The position numbers were made by a program, and so were the translations under genes. Shown piece after piece: positions 60,684 to 64,000 of a DNA stretch of 64,000 nt. How positions within the stretch are numbered: the stretch's first letter is position 1; every line of letters starts with the position of its first letter. The stretch spans positions 185,614 through 249,613 of the forward strand of contig DDTQ01000006.1 in the NCBI GenBank assembly GCA_002344125.1, given 5' to 3'. The notes under the pieces are model-generated. The model searched no databases and was not told where the DNA came from. It was given only the letters and a program-made list of their open reading frames with translations. The DNA is from Ignavibacteria bacterium UBA2360 (GTDB taxonomy: Bacteria > Bacteroidota > Ignavibacteria > Tepidaquicellales > OLB5).

Positions 60684-61634
60684 CTAAGCTTTGCCAACAA
60701 CGGCATTACGAACCGCAGGTTTTTTCTTTTTATCGAAGTAGTTCTTAGCATCAACTACAAATGCGCCTGCGACGTAAATTGATGAATACGTACCGGTAAT
60801 TATACCGATAAGAAATGTATATGCGAAGCTTCTGTTTACTTCACCGCCAAATATTAAAAGTATAAGTACAGTAATAAATACCGTACCGTTTGTTATGATA
60901 GTTCTGTTAAGGGTATAATTCAAGCTTTTGTTCATAACTGAGAATATACTTTCGCTCTTAAACAGCTTTATGTTTTCCCTGATACGGTCAAACACAACAA
61001 CGGTATCGTTTACCGAAAAACCGATAAGTGTTAAGAATGCGGCGACCATACCCTGGTTAAGCTCAAGATTCATTGAAGGGAACAAAGCACCAGTGAGGGC
61101 AACAATACCAAGTGTCATTAACACATCATGCAGAAGTGCGACCACAGAACCTAAGGCATACAGGAATTCAAACCTGAATGCGAGGTAGATCAATATAGCT
61201 ATCAGAGAAAAAATGGTGGCGTATATGGCTGAAGTGGTAAGTTCTTTACCTATCTTTGGACCCACTTTATCAATCCTCAATACTTCAAATGTGTTTCCGG
61301 CTTCACTTTTGGTTAAAGCTTCTTTTATCCTGTCACTTACGGATGTTCCTTCTCCCGGCTCAGCTGTTCTGATAAGTATATCTCTATCGCTGCCGAGAGT
61401 TTTAATTTCAGCGCCGGTAATACCGCTTTGATCCATTGAGGTCCTGATGTTGTTTATTTCAACATCTTTCTGGAAACGGACCAGAACTTCAGTTCCGCCG
61501 GCAAAATCTATACCGACTACGAGTCCCTTTGCAAAAAAAGCAACCATGCCAATTACTATCAGCGCAGTAGAAGCAAGATAAAACAACTTCCTCTTGCTAA
61601 GAAAATCAATATTTGTTCCGTGAAAAAATTGCAT
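60684..61634 (-). CDS. secF: Protein translocase subunit SecF
   Basis: 316 aa. Six transmembrane helices with the SecF signatures FAGGTEVLVRFQ in the first periplasmic domain, and LIGFSVNDTVVVFDRIREN in TM4-5. Works with SecD and the proton gradient to drive late steps of Sec export. ATG 61634, 20 bp after secD stop; C-terminus basic (FDKKKKPAV). Confidence 0.95.
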   Translation of the reverse strand: MQFFHGTNIDFLSKRKLFYLASTALIVIGMVAFFAKGLVVGIDFAGGTEVLVRFQKDVEINNIRTSMDQSGITGAEIKTLGSDRDILIRTAEPGEGTSVSDRIKEALTKSEAGNTFEVLRIDKVGPKIGKELTTSAIYATIFSLIAILIYLAFRFEFLYALGSVVALLHDVLMTLGIVALTGALFPSMNLELNQGMVAAFLTLIGFSVNDTVVVFDRIRENIKLFKSESIFSVMNKSLNYTLNRTIITNGTVFITVLILLIFGGEVNRSFAYTFLIGIITGTYSSIYVAGAFVVDAKNYFDKKKKPAVRNAVVGKA

Positions 61635-61654
61635 TATAAAATTATCTTTCTAAA

Positions 61655-63688
61655 TTATCCGAAGTTTATAGTGGATTTACCCTTATCAGTCATAACATCG
61701 AATACAATTCTTGTCATAACGATAGCTGTAAACAGGTTAGCAATTAGACCAATAAGCAGAGTTAAAGCAAAACCCTGGATTGGACCTGTACCAAACTGGT
61801 AAAGTATTATTGCCGTAATAATAGAAGTTACGTGACCATCTAAAATAGCTGAGAATGCTTTTTTATATCCTATCTCTATTGCCGTCTTGATAGGTTTTCC
61901 GCCTGCGAGTTCTTCCCGGATTCGTTCGTAAATAAGTACGTTTGAATCAACCGCCATACCAATAGAAAGTATAAGACCCGCGATACCCGGCAAAGTTAAT
62001 GTGGCATGAAAACTTGCCATGATACCCATAATAACTACCATATTGAATGCAAGCGCAATATCAGCAACTCCTCCTGCAAACCTGTAATAAACCAACATGA
62101 ATATAGCCACCAAAATTAGCGCTATAATGGATGAGTATAAACCCTTCTGAATTGAATCTTCACCAAGTGAGGGTCCGACTGTTCTTTCTTCAATTATTGA
62201 AAGCGGAGCGGGCAGCGCGCCTGCTTTAAGCACAATTTCAAGAAGTTTGGCTTCCTGGATATTTGCCATACCTTCTATCTGAGAACTGCCGCCTGTTATC
62301 TTACTTCTTACAACCGGTGCTGAATAAACTACGTTATCAAGAACGATTGCTATTTGTTTATTTATATTTGCTCCGGTTATTCTTGCCCAGTCAGCGGAAC
62401 CATCACTGTTCATTTCCATATACACCACAGGTGTATTGTTTGTAGGATCAATGTTGGAACGGGCGTTTATCACAACGCCGCCTGTCAGTTCAGGAGCTTT
62501 CTTGAGAACATAGAACTGGTATATGTTTTCACCTTCATCAACAAAAGTTGAGCGGTTGCTGAAAGCAAAACTGATATCTGCGGGAATAATATCCTGTATT
62601 TCTTTCTTTTCAAGTAACTTCAAAACTTTGGGCTTATCAGTTTCTCTAACTAACCACACAAGTGAACCATCCTGGAACTGCTGGGGTCTTACAAGATAGA
62701 ACCATGGGTTCTTTTTCTTGAATTCCTCTTCGCTCATCTGCTGGTTGGTATCAATTGGGTTGCCGTTGCTGTCTGTCAATCCCGTAAGGTTTGAATCTGT
62801 TGGCTTTATAGAATCATTCTTCTTTTTGGAAGTATCCTTCTTTGTAATATCTTTCTTAGTAGTATCTTTTTGTGTAAGTGAAGTTGAATCCTTTTTGATC
62901 TTTGTATCTGTGATCTTTGAGGTATCCTGTTTTGTTGTATCAACTTTTGTTATCTGGCCCAGCGAATCTGCTTTCATAAGAGAATCAAGATTCCCGCCTG
63001 CCATATAAGTGTTAACTTTCTCCATCACTTTAACGGCAATCTGCGGATCGATAACAAGCTTGAATTCAAGCAGAGCTGTACCCTGCAGTAATTTCCTTAC
63101 TTCCGCAATGTTGCTTACGCCGGGAAGCTCAACAACCAGTCTGCTTGAGCCTTTTTTCTGAATTACCGGTTCTGATACCCCGTACTGATCGATCCTGTTT
63201 CTTACTACCTGGATCGCTCTATCAATTGCATTTTCTACTTCTGTTTTTAGAGTTGATTTTATGCTGGCATCTTCATCCCTAATCTCACCATAATATGCTT
63301 TTAATGAGAGACCTTTTTCTTTAAGTTTCAGCTCAAAGAGGTCAACAAAATCATCATCTGATGTTTTTGACTGCTCACTAACGGCATCCAATACCTGTTT
63401 CAAAGTCTCATCCTGCTTTTTTGCAAGATCCAAGAGCAGCTTTGCAATATCCACTTCCATGATAACATACATACCGCCCTGCAGATCAAGACCCAATTTG
63501 ATCCTGTCTTCACGGGCCTTCAATAAATCCGCGCCGTATTTATCAAAAAAAGCTGCGCTATCCTGCGCATTTGCCAGATTTTTTATATCCTTATTAAACT
63601 GGTAATCCTTATATGTTGGATACAGGAAGTATAGGGAAAGACCTATAAAAAGTAACGTTAAAATAATTCTGAACCTGTTTTTTCTCAA
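61655..63688 (-). CDS. secD: Protein translocase subunit SecD with low-complexity insert
   Basis: 677 aa. TM1 near residues 8-25, GLDLQGGMYVIMEVD, RNRIDQYGVSEPVIQKKG, the P1-type periplasmic domain, then five C-terminal helices with LSIGMAVDSNVLIYERIREE. Residues ~249-315 are a Thr/Lys/Asp/Ser low-complexity insert (for example DTTKKDITKKDTSKKKND) not in the E. coli protein. Start is TTG 63688, the only good start. Upstream gene of secF. Confidence 0.95.
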   Translation of the reverse strand: MRKNRFRIILTLLFIGLSLYFLYPTYKDYQFNKDIKNLANAQDSAAFFDKYGADLLKAREDRIKLGLDLQGGMYVIMEVDIAKLLLDLAKKQDETLKQVLDAVSEQSKTSDDDFVDLFELKLKEKGLSLKAYYGEIRDEDASIKSTLKTEVENAIDRAIQVVRNRIDQYGVSEPVIQKKGSSRLVVELPGVSNIAEVRKLLQGTALLEFKLVIDPQIAVKVMEKVNTYMAGGNLDSLMKADSLGQITKVDTTKQDTSKITDTKIKKDSTSLTQKDTTKKDITKKDTSKKKNDSIKPTDSNLTGLTDSNGNPIDTNQQMSEEEFKKKNPWFYLVRPQQFQDGSLVWLVRETDKPKVLKLLEKKEIQDIIPADISFAFSNRSTFVDEGENIYQFYVLKKAPELTGGVVINARSNIDPTNNTPVVYMEMNSDGSADWARITGANINKQIAIVLDNVVYSAPVVRSKITGGSSQIEGMANIQEAKLLEIVLKAGALPAPLSIIEERTVGPSLGEDSIQKGLYSSIIALILVAIFMLVYYRFAGGVADIALAFNMVVIMGIMASFHATLTLPGIAGLILSIGMAVDSNVLIYERIREELAGGKPIKTAIEIGYKKAFSAILDGHVTSIITAIILYQFGTGPIQGFALTLLIGLIANLFTAIVMTRIVFDVMTDKGKSTINFG

Positions 63689-63825
63689 ACTAACCCTCTG
63701 TAAATTTTGGAAATCGCTTAAAAACTAAGAAACAAATATAATTTTAAAGTCTTTAATAATCAATGAAAAATAGCAGTTAACCAAGGGGTTTGGCATTTTT
63801 TACTGCAGCTATTTGTGGAATTTGG

Positions 63826-63900
63826 GGTGAGCGAGGGGATTCGAACCCCCGACCCTCAGAGCCACAATCTGATGTTCTAACCAACTGAACTACGCTCACC
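63826..63900 (-). tRNA. tRNA-His (GTG)
   Basis: 75 nt on the - strand. Acceptor GTGAGCG pairs with CGCTCAC, with the extra G at position -1 facing C73, the tRNA-His hallmark. D-arm GTTC...GAAC; anticodon arm TCAGA-TTGTGGC-TCTGA gives anticodon GTG; T-arm GGGGG-TTCGAAT-CCCCT (one G-T pair). CCA not encoded. Confidence 0.97.
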
Positions 63901-63911
63901 ATAAAACTTGT

Positions 63912-64000
63912 ACGCCCATCAGGAATCGAACGTGCCTGAATGCCTCCGGCAGTAAACCTATCCCGCTTCGCGGGATCGCTCTATCCGATAAGCCAAACAT
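63912..64000 (-). pseudogene. Decayed tRNA-like sequence (window edge)
   Basis: Read on the - strand it has a D-arm-like GGCTTATCGGATAGAGC and a T-loop-like GTTCGATTCC with a TGGGCGT end resembling an Arg-type tRNA, but the acceptor halves do not pair, the T-stem is broken, and the anticodon arm is replaced by two short hairpins (ATCCCGC/GCGGGAT and TGCC/GGCA). Interpreted as a tRNA relic hit by a repeat element. It is cut by the window edge, so this is tentative. Confidence 0.35.

Overview
The window reads as a chromosomal stretch of a bacterium in the Bacteroidota/Chlorobiota (FCB) group, most likely an Ignavibacteria-like lineage. Evidence: a metzincin protease at 57105-58829 ends in the Asn-Pro-Phe-Asn-Pro type of type IX secretion sorting domain common in that lineage; YbeY carries Asp where other phyla have the third metal His; UbiE/MenG points to menaquinone; Shine-Dalgarno sequences are weak; and TTG start codons are frequent (at least ten genes, most plausibly including prmA-type corrections noted below). 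This placement is inference from gene content, not from a phylogeny.

Layout. 1-2956 is a visibly AT-rich edge with a cut-off membrane protein, a TIR-domain protein, a HEPN-like protein and a putative PD-(D/E)XK nuclease: the best candidate here for an undescribed (defence-type) system. 2957-4587 holds a secreted orphan protein framed by three diverged copies of a ~103-bp two-hairpin repeat. 4588-8376 (+) carries a degenerate Nudix protein, a DinB-fold protein, a TPR protein, an HExxH protein and PPK2. 8389-20198 (-) carries glycogen/maltodextrin enzymes (GH77, GH57, GlgB), a PIN toxin-antitoxin pair, DinB and DUF1697 proteins, an exported beta-carbonic anhydrase, an LVIVD-repeat lipoprotein, a pentapeptide protein, a methyltransferase, a GNAT protein and a small membrane protein. 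20393-24790 has a radical SAM protein, tRNA-Lys, a VOC protein, an oligopeptide-binding lipoprotein that seems to start at ATT, and MarC. 24791-29906 (-) has Ppx/GppA, PrmA, FolD and an S9 peptidase.

30043-59302 is a long run of + strand genes: DeoC and a complete aldehyde dehydrogenase, with a separate active-site-less ALDH half further on; TPR protein; a five-PAS sensor kinase; DUF4476 protein; a 42-aa membrane microprotein; a YtxJ-like protein; TspO; a C-terminal processing protease; gamma-carbonic anhydrase; a housekeeping group YbeY-Smg-TopA-TldD-TldE-Xer; an inserted DUF6883/DUF4926 pair; prfB with its programmed +1 frameshift; a LolC/E-type permease; UbiE/MenG; and an operon of lipoprotein, metzincin and lipoprotein. 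A bidirectional terminator separates this from the - strand purA, secF, secD and tRNA-His. The right edge holds a decayed tRNA-like sequence.

Functional themes: storage polymers (PPK2 and Ppx/GppA for polyphosphate; GlgB, GH57 and GH77 for glycogen), protein export and envelope biogenesis (SecD/SecF, LolC/E, CtpA, T9SS cargo), and deoxyribose breakdown (DeoC/ALDH). Between genes the DNA is unusually rich in short inverted repeats, several of them in recognisable families.
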